Counted from the stretch's first letter, positions 9,872-19,868 are shown. The stretch: DNA of 24,176 bases from Entamoeba invadens IP1 (GCF_000330505.1 NW_004440248.1:49815-73990), one strand, 5' to 3'. The notes: generated by a model from the sequence alone, not told the origin. Numbers and translations: made by a program.

Positions 9872-10271
9872 CTCAAACACGTGTATTACTTCCTTAAATT
9901 CGTGTTCATGTCTATCATTTTCTAATAATGGATTTCCTTGTCCCCATTTACTAAGACTTTATATCTCAAGTTTCAAAAAAGTTCCTTTAAGACTGTTTGA
10001 TTTAAAAAGACTCAAAACGTCAGCCAAACTTGTTACGCATGAGTCTAAAGTCCTTAAACTCGAAGAGTTAAAAAATTTGTCATTTAACGATTTTCAAATG
10101 CTACTCGAGAAGTATTACCCAAACGTCAAAGCCAATCCTCGAATTATTCCAACAGTCATTAATGTTTTTGAAGGGAAAAAGGTTGTGTTTGAAGAAGTCC
10201 AAGAAGAGAAAATCGAAAACAAGAACTCATTGGGAAATAAATTAATCTCTTATTCGAGGACTCGTAAATAA
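9870..10271 (+). pseudogene. Shifted-frame continuation of MULE transposase: SWIM zinc finger segment
   Basis: If one T of the T8 run (9862-9869) is skipped, reading continues GAC-TCA-AAC for 133 codons to TAA 10269-10271. It contains CSCLSFSNNGFPCPH (from 9903), a SWIM finger of C-x-C-xn-C-x-H form, which in MULE transposases lies just after the catalytic core. The rest is a basic linker (residues such as LKRLKTSAKL) and a region ending YSRTRK. It has no ATG near its start and good codon content, so it belongs to the same protein and is not a separate gene. Whether it is reached by frameshifting, or lost through mutation or sequencing error, cannot be told from the sequence. Confidence 0.8.
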
Positions 10272-10525
10272 CAGAAACGACAATTGGAACTTGTTTAAAT
10301 GAGACTCTTGTTGTTGATACCATTAAAGATCCTACAAAACTCACCAAAATAAAACAAGTCAAAGCTTCAACTGAAGTAGACTTAGCTGAAGGAAAGACAA
10401 AATCACAACACAAGAAAAAAGATCCATCTCAATCTAAACCGAAGCATTGTTTTGTTTGTGGCAATCTAGGCCATTATGCAAAAACTTGCAAAATGAAGCA
10501 AATAACACCAGACTTTAAACAATAA
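10268..10525 (+). pseudogene. Second shifted-frame segment: CCHC zinc-knuckle tail of MULE transposase
   Basis: A third frame is open from 10268 to TAA 10523-10525 (85 residues). It is Lys-rich (KKKDPSQSKPK) and then carries CFVCGNLGHYAKTCK at 10448-10492, a perfect C-x2-C-x4-H-x4-C retroviral-type zinc knuckle. In-frame TAA at 10265-10267 blocks it upstream, so it joins the SWIM segment only after a -1 shift near CGTAAATAA (10263-10271). Zinc knuckles at the C-terminus are seen in some MULE transposases and would help nucleic-acid binding. It could instead be a separate small protein, but no ATG in a good position supports that. Confidence 0.7.
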
Positions 10526-10832
10526 CTAATCTATTTAATTCAATTTTTTATTACCTTTTTATACACTTTGATTATTTATACATTTCATATATTGCCCATA
10601 ATTTGATAGTAGGCAAATTGTTTGTGTATTGTACTGCAGCCTCAGCTTAAAAATATATTTTTTGTATCATTCACACCTAAACTTATGTTTCAAAATAGAC
10701 TTTTGACATTAAGAAAGTCGCCAGATATGACATTAGGCAGTATTTATTTACAAATGAAGACAACTGTGGTAAACCTCGTCTTATTGTTTACAAAGAAACA
10801 ATGTGTGATATTGTCAATTTATTTTAATCATA
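10526..10832. other. MULE internal 3' spacer
   Basis: About 300 bases between the zinc-knuckle stop and the right TIR. A/T-rich, with a few short frames that have no recognisable features. It probably holds the transposase 3' untranslated region. Confidence 0.5.
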
Positions 10833-11019
10833 GTTTGTTTTTTAAGTTTAAAGATAGTTTTACAAAACTTTAAAAGTTTGAAGAATTGCTACAATTAAAA
10901 AAGCTTTTTTGGTTTAAAAAAATCAAAAATAGAAAAACACAATTTTTCACAAAATGTTATTTGATTTTATTTAATTGTGCAACTTATGTGCACTGGTGTC
11001 GGTGGAAGATAGCTAACCC
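10833..11019. repeat. MULE right terminal inverted repeat (187 bp)
   Basis: Reverse complement of 8139-8325 with a single mismatch, ending GATAGCTAACCC. Since the left copy holds the likely transposase promoter, this copy should carry the same promoter pointing leftward into the element, antisense to the transposase. Confidence 0.95.
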
Positions 11020-11029
11020 ATAAATTATG
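11020..11029. repeat. MULE target-site duplication, right copy
   Basis: ATAAATTATG, identical to 8129-8138, directly abuts the right end of the element. Confidence 0.95.
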
Positions 11030-11506
11030 TTAAATTAAAGGATACAACATTATAAACTATATTTTATCATAATTTAATTGAATCGCGAGGAGGACGGTTT
11101 TGGAAAAACCTGAAGGGGCGAAGCCCAAACGCAGAGATCTGAATTTAATTATAAAGGGGCAGAAAAAAAGCGATGTTGCCAAAATAATAGTAATTTAATA
11201 ACACTTTTATAGTTAGTTGTATAGTTTATTTTTCCACTTTTCCGCAATTTGATTCAAAAAAACAAGGTTAACATAACTTAATTTCTTTTTTCGAAATGCC
11301 AAAAATCATTTTTGAGATTATACATTAATTTTTCTTGTAAAGATAAGGTTGAATTTGTCGAAAGACAAAAGGGAAGCATAAAAAAACGACTTCTAAACTG
11401 TTCTTTGAAGCAAGAAAAATATAAAAATTGGTTAAAAAAACAATAAAAAGTTTTTAAAAGTTGATTAATGTCTTCAATAGAATCAGTCGAATAACGTTGT
11501 TAAGTC
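11030..11506. other. Spacer between MULE and hAT
   Basis: No open frame. A slightly G+C-richer patch (about 11085-11155) includes GGGGCGAAGCCC, but no RNA gene or element end could be recognised. The rest is A/T-rich. Confidence 0.45.
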
Positions 11507-11520
11507 CAGGGTCCTCCTTT
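11507..11520. repeat. hAT left terminal inverted repeat
   Basis: CAGGGTCCTCCTTT; position 15 differs between the two ends. The sequence just inside also contains GCCACCACG, with a weak subterminal match to the other end. Confidence 0.85.
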
Positions 11521-11824
11521 TTCAAAAAACCAGCCACCACGTTTCACCACATCAACAAAAAATGACACGTGTTAATAGAATGTAATTTTTAATTTTTACT
11601 TAAGACAATTAATTATTCCAGGACAACTTTTGCTTTTAGGTAAAAAAATTTCAACTTTTTTTAAAATCTTTTTTTACAATTTAAAACTAATTAATTATTA
11701 TCAAACTATATTATTAAACTAAAATAACAACACAATTTTTTTTATTAAAAAATTATTTAATAATTTTAATTTTAAAATAACAATAATTATACATAATTAA
11801 TTAATTCCACATTTGAATTATTAT

Positions 11825-13768
11825 TCATTTCTTGGTTTTTGATTTCTGTATTTGATTTTCTTTTTTGTTTAAATAAAAGTCCTTAACAAGAACTCGCTCT
11901 CTTAATTTTTCTTTGGTGATATTACATTGTGAGAATCTTTTCAATATGGAAAAACTCGACTCAACCATCGCTGTTGTTGGAGGAATGCTTAAGAGGACCG
12001 CCAAAAGATAATAAAGCCTCGAGTTCTTACTAAGTATTGGAACATAATCCAAAAGATCCAAAGAAACAGAACTTGTCAGAACACTGTTTTTACTTTTTGC
12101 TTCTTTTGTTTGTTGTATTTTTTCCCTGAAAGTTGAAATGTCAGAATAATTTCGTAAATCTAGAATTTCGTTTTTATAATATTCAAATATATCAGGTACT
12201 TGTAACTTACCAGTAATAAACGCATCAAAGTTGTTTGCGAAGTCACAGTAGTAATTCAATTGTTGATTATTATTTTCGGTGTTTTGTGTTTGATGTTTAA
12301 TAAACTCGGCACTGCTTCCTTTAAAAACAGGAGCGATTGCCACAGAAGAAAATCTTACGAGAAGGGACGATTCAAGACAATCCAACAACTCCAACATTCC
12401 ATCAATTGGATATGTTTCATCGTCAAACTCCTTCATGTGCGGGAAATGTTCGTAAGACCTGTTAAACACTTCGCTGATCATTTTCTTGACGTCGTTGGTA
12501 AACATTTGAATCTTTTTAAAACTTCTAAAAATAATAGACTTTTTTTCCTACAATTCCTTGTTGAGAAGTTGAAGTCTTCCGAGAGTATCGACGATAAAAC
12601 AAATATTCATCTTTGTTGTCGTATCTCGAAATATATTTTTAAGTTCTTCAACCGTGTAATTTCCGTAAATATAATCTTGAATTTCAAAATTAATCAAATG
12701 TGTTTTGACGTTTTCATAATTTTTTAAGATCCATTTAAATGTATTTTCTAAAGATAAAAATCTTGTCTTACAATATGTTGGTGGAGTAGTTTTGTATTTA
12801 TCATAAAACTCACCACCCTCCCTTAAGAATTCACAAATATCGGAAATTATTTCTACACAATCACCCATACCTTTAACACCAAGACATTCTTCTGTGCACA
12901 AACTTAGTCGATGACAAAAACACCATACCGGAAACAAGGGACACTTTCTTCCTCCTTCTTCCTTGTATTCATTCACCATTCGTATGGCCATTCCTTTGTT
13001 AACACCCATCACATTAGCACCACCATCTCCAACAAATGCAGATATTTTATTGTGATCAACATTGTAATCATCCACTTTTTTCTCATATTGCTTGCCAATA
13101 AATGACCAGTCGCATTTCCATACTGTACTTTCATTTCTAGTTGCCTTACACTGACGTTTAAATCTTCATCCACTACACGCACAGAAAAAGAGTACCATGG
13201 TTTTTTGTATAACTTACATTCATCTTAAGCAAACGCCACAAATAAAGCTTTGTCAATTTCAATGTTTACTTCATCAATACAACTATTTGAGAATTCGCTT
13301 ACTCTTTTTGTTAATGTTTGATTACTTGAACATACCTTTTCAAGTACTTCAACGCCATACTGCTTAACCGAGTCAGCACACAGAGATATAATATCTTTTA
13401 ACACGTGGTATTTTGATACTATGTTATTGGCAGCAAACAACATTGCCAATTCATTTGTGAGTTTTCTTCCTCCATCAACTGAACTTTTATCATAACTTTT
13501 TTTTAGTGTGTAATTGTGGTGTTACAATTCCGAATGATTTGTAGTGACCGGCTTTTTGACCCGCATTGTATGCATTTTCAACTATTTTTCTAACTTCCAC
13601 ATTTTGACATTCATGATGTGTCACGTAATGTTCGGAAGCATCATTTTTGTTTGGGAAATACCCACAAAATTTACAACAAAATAATCTTTTGTTTTTGTCG
13701 AGTACTTCAGTTAGCCTTTCGTCCCATATATTTTTTTTCATCTCAATTGGGAACTTTGGTGTAAGCAT
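11825..13768 (-). pseudogene. hAT transposase pseudogene
   Basis: Starts at ATG 13766-13768. Segment 1 (to TGA 13490-13492) carries a BED-type zinc finger, C32-x2-C35 with H47 and H51/H52. A frameshift in an A8 run (13495-13502 region, T8 on the plus strand) leads to segment 2 (DGGRKLTNELAMLFAANN), which ends at TAA 13225-13227 within readable sequence (DECKLYKKPWYSFSVRV). A further shift near an A6 run at about 13080 gives the RNase H-like core AFVGDGGANVMGVNKG with FCHRLSL. A TAG at 12548-12550 then interrupts the same frame before the C-terminal part, which has the hATC dimerisation motif LLSIPPTTAMVESSFSILKR. The domain order is that of a normal hAT transposase of roughly 600 residues, so this is one decayed gene and not several small ones. 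Confidence 0.9.
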
Positions 13769-14022
13769 GTTGTTATTAAAAAGTTCAAAATAACAATTTA
13801 GGTTTTAATTATATTTTCAATTAAAAAATAAATGTTATCGAATTGTATCTATAATATAGTTGTATATATTATAACATATTAAGAAGTGTTTGGGAGAAAT
13901 AGATGTATTTGGTAAAAAAAGCATATTTTGTTTTTTCTTGTATATTTTTATTTTGAATTGCTCTTTTTATTATTTTTTTTACCTCTTTATAATTAGAAAT
14001 AAATCATGCCACTTATATTTAG

Positions 14023-14036
14023 AAAGGAGGACCCTG
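14023..14036. repeat. hAT right terminal inverted repeat
   Basis: AAAGGAGGACCCTG, exact reverse complement of the left end. It lies about 255 bp upstream of the transposase start on the minus strand. Confidence 0.85.
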
Positions 14037-16113
14037 CAAAGATAATGTTTAAGTTCTCTAAAATCAAGGATAAAAATTTAAGTGTTTTGTTGGCTCTGTT
14101 ATTCACTCTTTTTTCCTAATGATAAGTCTGTATTATTTCAAGGGTTTTTATAGTATAATTTATAGTTTTGTATAGAATGTTATAATATTTTTATTTATCA
14201 TCCAAGTGATATACCAACATATTTTATCGGATTTAAATTCAACTCAAATACATTTTACTGTAAGTTTTATTCATTTTAAAATTATTCGTTTCCGTTATAT
14301 TTTTTCATAATAAACATTTAAAGGTTTAAAAATCTATTAAAAACTATATTTTAACTATAAAATACTTACTAATAAAACCATCAGTTGTTTAATTTAAAAG
14401 TTTTGATTCTTTTTGTTTTGTAATAGACCAAGTAAAAAAAATTTCAGAAAGTTTTAAAAATGAGCTTTATAACAAAGACCATAAATGCCTATTGGTTACA
14501 ATATTTGAATATAGAACCACAAAACCAAGCGCTCTCAAAAATCTTGGTTCTAGTAATTAAAATAAAGTCCGAACACATGAATTTTAATTTAGTTTGATTA
14601 ACGTGTTTGTGTTCTTTTTACGATAATTTTGAAAAAAAAATGAAATTGTCTTATCGTTTGTTTAATGCTTTCAACTAGACGAAAGATTGTTAATGCAGTA
14701 TCTTTAGACTATTTTATTACAAAAAGCTTTAAATTAATCTAATTTTTTTTCTTTGAGTTGATAAAGATAAAATTAAAGCATACCAGAATCCCTGATATGT
14801 TCAAACATCTAATTTTGTTAACTTGATACCACATTTTCATTTTCTTGTGGTTCAAAAAGCTTATAAATTATTCATAATAAAAATTATGTCTTGCTTGTGT
14901 TGAAAAGTGTTATTTTTAATTATATTTACTCATCAAGTTTTTTCGTTTTTTATCTTTTCTGAACATATGTTTTTGTAAATAAAAGGAAGATAAATAATAG
15001 AGTTGAATAATAACCAAAATGTGGGATTATTAGGGTTGACGTTTATTAGTTTTAGAGTTGCTTTAATCCAATTATTTCTTTTTTTACTCTTTGAAATTGT
15101 TTTAAAGCGGGAATTGCTAAAAAAAAATAAGTTTAATATGGTAAACATTATTGTTTTTTTGCTGATAGTTTCGTTTATTGTAAGAACTTTCTATAGTTCT
15201 AAAAATATAACACTAAAAAACAACGTTTGGGGAGTGTACAACGTTTACAGACTGACTTTAATTAAATCTTTGTTTTTTTACCAAATATATGACGATTTTG
15301 AAACGAACAAATGATTATTAAACATTAATATAATTGAATTAATAAACAAAACAAAACAATAAAATGTTAATCAAAACAATTAAAAACAATTGTTGAGACT
15401 AATATTTAAAAATTACCTTTTTTAATAATTCCATTCAATTTTAGTTTCAATGATTATATTGTTGTCAAATAAACATAAATTTAAATAATATCAAGTATTA
15501 TAAAAAAAGTGGTTATATTAATAAAAATAATAACTATATTTTTAATAATTGTGCTAATTAAGCAATTGTGTTTAGGTTGAAATATTAAATTGGAACATTA
15601 AAACTAAGCAAAATAAAATTGTTAAGCTTTTTAATTTTCATATTTTTAACTGTTAATAACGATACGTTATTATAAATGGTTATTTCAATAAATGTTATAT
15701 GTTATTGATATGTTGGTTTATAATAAAGGAAATCAATATCTTAAAACAAATGGATAATTTTTGTTGTGAATCACAATAATTACCACAATAAATTTATCAA
15801 AACTTGTAACAATGTAAATGATTACATATTTTTATTTAAAATACTCATTTAATGAAAGATTTCCATTTTTATTATGTGATAAATTTGGACCCCAAACAAA
15901 AAATGAAAAGTTGTTTTAAACTACATTTATAATTACAAATTAGTTTCAAAAAAAAATGTTATATAAATGATTTGAATAATTTTTTGTTAAGTCTTTTAAA
16001 TATAAAGAGATGACATAAATAACTTTAGTTGATCAACAACAAAAATTTTATACTAATAATAGCGCTAATAAAATTTGTTTCTATTGACAAAAAAATAAAA
16101 CTGAATTAAACAA
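14037..16113. other. A/T-rich intergenic region, about 2 kb
   Basis: No convincing gene. The longest frame (15003-15314, +) has no early ATG, is full of Leu, Ile and Phe from T-rich DNA, and is treated as chance. A 16-base string, GGGATTATTAGGGTTG (15023-15038), recurs inverted at 21961-21976. The last 100 bases should contain the promoter of the Igl-like gene; GTTGATCAAC (16029-16038) is a perfect 10-bp palindrome there. I could not place the Entamoeba TATA-like or GAAC boxes with confidence. Confidence 0.5.
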
Positions 16114-19100
16114 ATGCTTTTAACCTTTTTAGTAATACTTTTGGCAAACGCGGATCCTTTTTTGAAAGTTGGAGAAAAAGAACCAAGAACAACTTATCCC
16201 AACTGCAAAAAGTTCAAAAGAATACTTGATGATAATGGAAATCCGACTGATACTATCAATTGTATTGAGTGTGAAAATAGTTACTTTAAACTCGAGAATG
16301 GAAAGTGTGTTTATGATCCAAAAAATTGTAAAGTAGATGATCCCTATGTATATAAAAGTGGTGCTGAATGCAAATTTTGTGATTATGGATGTAACAAATG
16401 TAGTTCAACAGGTGCCTGTACTTGTTCTTTTAACGACATTTTTGACACTTGCAAAAAATGTGTAAGTACTTTTGATTCAGTAAGTGGATCAACAAAAACG
16501 ACAAAATGTAAGTATTGTGGGCAAGGACTTGCAACAAAAGTAAATTTAGATGAGTGTGAAGATGCTCCAAATGGAGACGAAATTTTTGATAAAACAAATT
16601 GTGCTCTTTCTGGATTGGAAAAAGGCAAACCTGTATGTTTAAAATGCTATGGAGACAAAACACTTAATGAAGAAAAACATTGTCAAACCAAACAAAAAAT
16701 AATTGAAGGTTGTTTAAGACAAAATGGGGACAACTGTTTGAAGTGTGATGTTGGATACATTCTATCATCTAAAGAATGTGTTAAAAAAGACGCAAATTGT
16801 AATCAACTCAAAGAAACACTTACAAAGATTACTTGCACATCATGTAGAGAAGGATATTACATTGAAGATACAGGAAAATGTACAATGTGTGGAGTGAGAG
16901 GAGATGAAAACAAACAGTACGACAGTTTGTGTGAATTGTATGATACCACCAAATGTACTCAATGTAATAAAAGATGTAAAGTTTCCGGAGGTAAATGTGT
17001 TTCCAATTACTGTGTTGAATTCAGATCGGATGGGAAATGTGGTATTTGTGAAGACGGATATTATGCACTTAATGGAATATGCAATCCGTTTGCAAATGAT
17101 GGGTTAGATAAATCTTCAGGAAGCCCAATTTGCAAGACTGGATATTATCTTGATTATGATAAAGAAACAAAAGTTTATTCATGCAAAAAATGCAAAGGAC
17201 ATTTTATGGATTGTTTGACTGCAGATACGCCAATGCCTGGAAGTTCTTTGTACGATAATTGGAAAGCGACAAAAACAGAACCATGCGAAGATGAAAATTG
17301 TGCGCAATGTGCCGATGATGGTGTGACTTGCTACAAATGCGCTTTCAATAATGGAAACCCAAATGGTGTTTTATTAAATGGAAAATGCATATTAACTCCA
17401 ACCGAAAATTTGGTAGAAATTTTATCGGACGCGCCAGCTGAAATTGGTACTTATGATACAACTTATAAGTTCTGTAAGTACAAAGGAGTGAACTCTTTTT
17501 TTGAAGAGTTGGTACCAGCATATAACGAGACCACCAATCCTGGAAGTAAATGCAATCCAATTTTAAGAAGAAGTTACATGTACAAAACACAAACTACTGA
17601 TAAAACTGAAATAGAGTGCGCGAAAAACAACAGAGATGTGACCAAAAACTGTATGTGTAAAAATGGATATTATCAAACAAATGCTTCAACGTTTACAGAT
17701 TGTTCAAAAATGACTAACCTTGACGGTTGTATTGAGAGTGCCAATGGCAAATATTGCACACTCTGCGCAACTGGAGCAAAATACACATCAGAAGGAAAAT
17801 GTGTTTGTCCAACAGGAACTTATTTAAAAGATGAAAAATGTGAAAAGTGCCCCGAAAAATGTGCAACTTGTGTTTGGGAAACTGGTCAAACAAAAGTGAC
17901 TTGTTTGACATGTCAACCAACACTTTATAATGGACAGGGAAGAGACCCAACAAAACAATGTGAATGTAATACCGATTTTTTAACTGAAGCTAATAAGATA
18001 GATGTCTGTGTCAAGAAAATAGAAGGATGCTCAAATAACAAAAATTATGTTGTCCAAAACAAACAAATTAATTGCTTGCAATGTGATAAAGATCATATGG
18101 CAATTGGATTTGGAACAACACAATGCTCGCAGTGTGTTGATGGATATTATATGGACAACACAAAAGTGTGTCAAACATGCAATCATGGAATCGGATGTTT
18201 AACATGTGATTCAACTGCTTGCACTCAATGTAAAGATGGGAATGCTATTTTAGCACTGCCTGCTTCAGACCCAACAAAGTATTGCACAACTTGTAAAGAA
18301 GGTTTTACATTCAACGAAACCGATGGATCGTGTGCAAGATGTCCAAGTGTATGCAATGGGTGTCAAATTAAAGATGGAAATATAGAATGTTTGGGTTGTA
18401 AAAATAGTAGAAATCCACCAAAATGTGAATGTGATCAGGGCGTCTATCTTGATCCAAATACCAATACATGTGTCAATTGCCTCAACGATTTGACTGTTTG
18501 CAAAAAGGAATGTGACTATGGCAACGGCATTTACGTCCATTGTACTGAGTGTGTTGATGAATTAAGAGAACCAACAACAAATTGCACAACATGTAAAGAC
18601 ACCAACAGGTTTTTGAATATTAATGGTAAATGTGAACCTTGCGCTGATAATTGTAATGTTTGCACTGATAAAGAGCATTGCACTGTTTGTGATCCAGCAA
18701 CTTTCAGAACTGGTTTTACATGTGAAAAGTGTATCAAAGGGTATTACTTGGACACCAAAGAAAATAAATGCAAACAATGCGACAGTAAATGTGAAAATTG
18801 TACAAGTGCAACAGACTGTGAAAAGTGCATTGATGTAAACCGCAAGCCAGTTCCCGGGAATAAGTGCGAAGGATGCAATGATGGATATTATCTAAGTGGG
18901 GAAAATTGTTTGACGTGTTCAAAGAATTGCAAAGTATGTGAAGACCAAATGAAGTGTGTTAAATGTGCTGTTGAAAATTTCTTTAAGGAAACTCCTGTTG
19001 ATGGAATATGTGTGTGCATTGAAGGATATGTTTACGACACAAAAACTCAGACTTGCGATCCATGCAAAGACAAATTGAACGAATTCTGTACTTCATGTAG

Positions 19101-19365
19101 TACAGAGAAATGCTCTGTGTGTAATGCGGAGTATTTTGAAGCTAAAGGAGGCGAATGTGTATGCAAAGAAGGATATTACACAACATCATGGGGAGCTTGT
19201 GTGCCTTGTGACAGACATATCAGTGGATGCATAATTTGCAATACAAAAGATTCATGCAGTAAATGCAAAGATGGGTTAACGCTTAATAAAACTTCGGGAA
19301 AATGCAATGGAGCTTTGAAGATGGTTATTATTTTGTTGGCCATTGCTCTTACACTTTTGTTTTAA
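16114..19365 (+). CDS. Igl-like CXXC-rich secreted surface protein, GPI-type tail (1083 aa)
   Basis: An uninterrupted 1083-residue protein. MLLTFLVILLANA is a signal peptide, with cleavage expected before D14. The mature chain has more than 40 C-x-x-C motifs in furin/EGF-like repeats (for example CKQCDSKCENC, CLTCSKNCKVC) separated by GYY blocks (KGYYLDT, DGYYLSG, EGYYTTS). It ends NGALK followed by 14 hydrophobic residues and no cytoplasmic tail, which is the form of a GPI-anchor signal. Length, CXXC density and GPI tail fit the intermediate subunit (Igl, about 1100 residues) of the Entamoeba Gal/GalNAc lectin, which binds host or bacterial sugars at the cell surface with the heavy and light subunits. 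Entamoeba transmembrane kinases share CXXC repeats, but no kinase follows here. The stop codon overlaps TAATT, a typical Entamoeba poly(A) signal. The first in-frame ATG is used. Assignment to Igl rather than another CXXC family is an inference. Confidence 0.88.
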   Translation: MLLTFLVILLANADPFLKVGEKEPRTTYPNCKKFKRILDDNGNPTDTINCIECENSYFKLENGKCVYDPKNCKVDDPYVYKSGAECKFCDYGCNKCSSTGACTCSFNDIFDTCKKCVSTFDSVSGSTKTTKCKYCGQGLATKVNLDECEDAPNGDEIFDKTNCALSGLEKGKPVCLKCYGDKTLNEEKHCQTKQKIIEGCLRQNGDNCLKCDVGYILSSKECVKKDANCNQLKETLTKITCTSCREGYYIEDTGKCTMCGVRGDENKQYDSLCELYDTTKCTQCNKRCKVSGGKCVSNYCVEFRSDGKCGICEDGYYALNGICNPFANDGLDKSSGSPICKTGYYLDYDKETKVYSCKKCKGHFMDCLTADTPMPGSSLYDNWKATKTEPCEDENCAQCADDGVTCYKCAFNNGNPNGVLLNGKCILTPTENLVEILSDAPAEIGTYDTTYKFCKYKGVNSFFEELVPAYNETTNPGSKCNPILRRSYMYKTQTTDKTEIECAKNNRDVTKNCMCKNGYYQTNASTFTDCSKMTNLDGCIESANGKYCTLCATGAKYTSEGKCVCPTGTYLKDEKCEKCPEKCATCVWETGQTKVTCLTCQPTLYNGQGRDPTKQCECNTDFLTEANKIDVCVKKIEGCSNNKNYVVQNKQINCLQCDKDHMAIGFGTTQCSQCVDGYYMDNTKVCQTCNHGIGCLTCDSTACTQCKDGNAILALPASDPTKYCTTCKEGFTFNETDGSCARCPSVCNGCQIKDGNIECLGCKNSRNPPKCECDQGVYLDPNTNTCVNCLNDLTVCKKECDYGNGIYVHCTECVDELREPTTNCTTCKDTNRFLNINGKCEPCADNCNVCTDKEHCTVCDPATFRTGFTCEKCIKGYYLDTKENKCKQCDSKCENCTSATDCEKCIDVNRKPVPGNKCEGCNDGYYLSGENCLTCSKNCKVCEDQMKCVKCAVENFFKETPVDGICVCIEGYVYDTKTQTCDPCKDKLNEFCTSCSTEKCSVCNAEYFEAKGGECVCKEGYYTTSWGACVPCDRHISGCIICNTKDSCSKCKDGLTLNKTSGKCNGALKMVIILLAIALTLLF

Positions 19366-19786
19366 TTACAGAGTTTTCTTTTTATGTTATTTTAACAGGA
19401 GATTATTATGAATTAAAATAAAGATTTATTTTTTAAAGTTAAATTTACAGTCAATTAAAATACAAAATTATTGTAATTTATAACACTTCACAAATGATTA
19501 ATTATCAATGATAATCAAATATAAACTGTAGTTCAAAAGACTGTACCGCCGTATTTTTAGAACTTCCTAAAGTCCCGTTTTTTATTTTTTTTTCTTTAAA
19601 AACAAAAAAAAACAAAAAATTATAAGTACAGACTTAATTTTGAAAAAAATACCAATACCGTTATTTGATTTGACCTTAAATCGACTATACAACACAAACT
19701 TAACGTTGTAAGTCAATTCACACAACGATAAACACGTTAATAAATTGGGATGTTGTTGTTTGTGTCAATTTGTTACTAAATATCAC

Positions 19787-19868
19787 TTTTTTTTAATTTT
19801 AATTTTTTTTAATTTAAAAAAAATTAAATTAAATTTAATTAATTTAAAAAAATTAATTAAAAATTTTT
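19787..19868. repeat. 82-base tract of only A and T, partly palindromic
   Basis: No G or C occurs for 82 bases. Runs of T, then A, then interleaved AATTAA units give strong self-complementarity. Such tracts can arise by slippage or act as easily melted DNA. No function is inferred. Confidence 0.6.

Larger units (their letters stand above)
8139..11019 (+). mobile_element. Mutator-like DNA transposon (MULE), 2881 bp, recently inserted
   Basis: The element is bounded by 187-bp terminal inverted repeats that match at 186 positions and by a perfect 10-bp target duplication. It carries one transposase gene on the plus strand that starts 8 bp inside the left TIR boundary, followed by shifted-frame SWIM and zinc-knuckle segments and a spacer of about 300 bp. 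The near-identity of the TIRs and the unmutated duplication point to recent movement. The transposase core is intact, so at least the catalytic part could still work, while the C-terminal breaks may have disabled it. Mutator elements with long TIRs are known from E. invadens and its relatives. Confidence 0.95.
11507..14036 (-). mobile_element. hAT-superfamily DNA transposon, decayed (2530 bp)
   Basis: CAGGGTCCTCCTTT (11507-11520) is matched exactly in reverse complement by AAAGGAGGACCCTG (14023-14036). CAGGG..CCCTG ends of about 14 bp are characteristic of hAT elements, and the broken hAT transposase lies between them on the minus strand. The expected 8-bp target duplication is absent: the flanks read GTTAAGTC on the left and CAAAGATA on the right. 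The insertion is therefore old, or one flank was rearranged. The transposase has several stops and frameshifts, so the element is not autonomous, although its ends remain intact and might still be mobilised. Confidence 0.88.

Noticed and set aside
12260..12727. 155-codon plus-strand ORF within the hAT element
   Set aside because: It lies opposite the hAT core and C-terminal region, whose motifs are clear on the minus strand.
15003..15314. 103-codon hydrophobic plus-strand frame
   Set aside because: It starts at TTG, with the first ATG at 15138. The hydrophobicity follows from T-rich spacer and no motif is seen. An antisense frame of similar length overlaps it.
16383..18922. Antisense and shifted ORFs within the Igl-like gene
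   Set aside because: Shadows of a 1083-codon intact gene with signal peptide and regular CXXC pattern.
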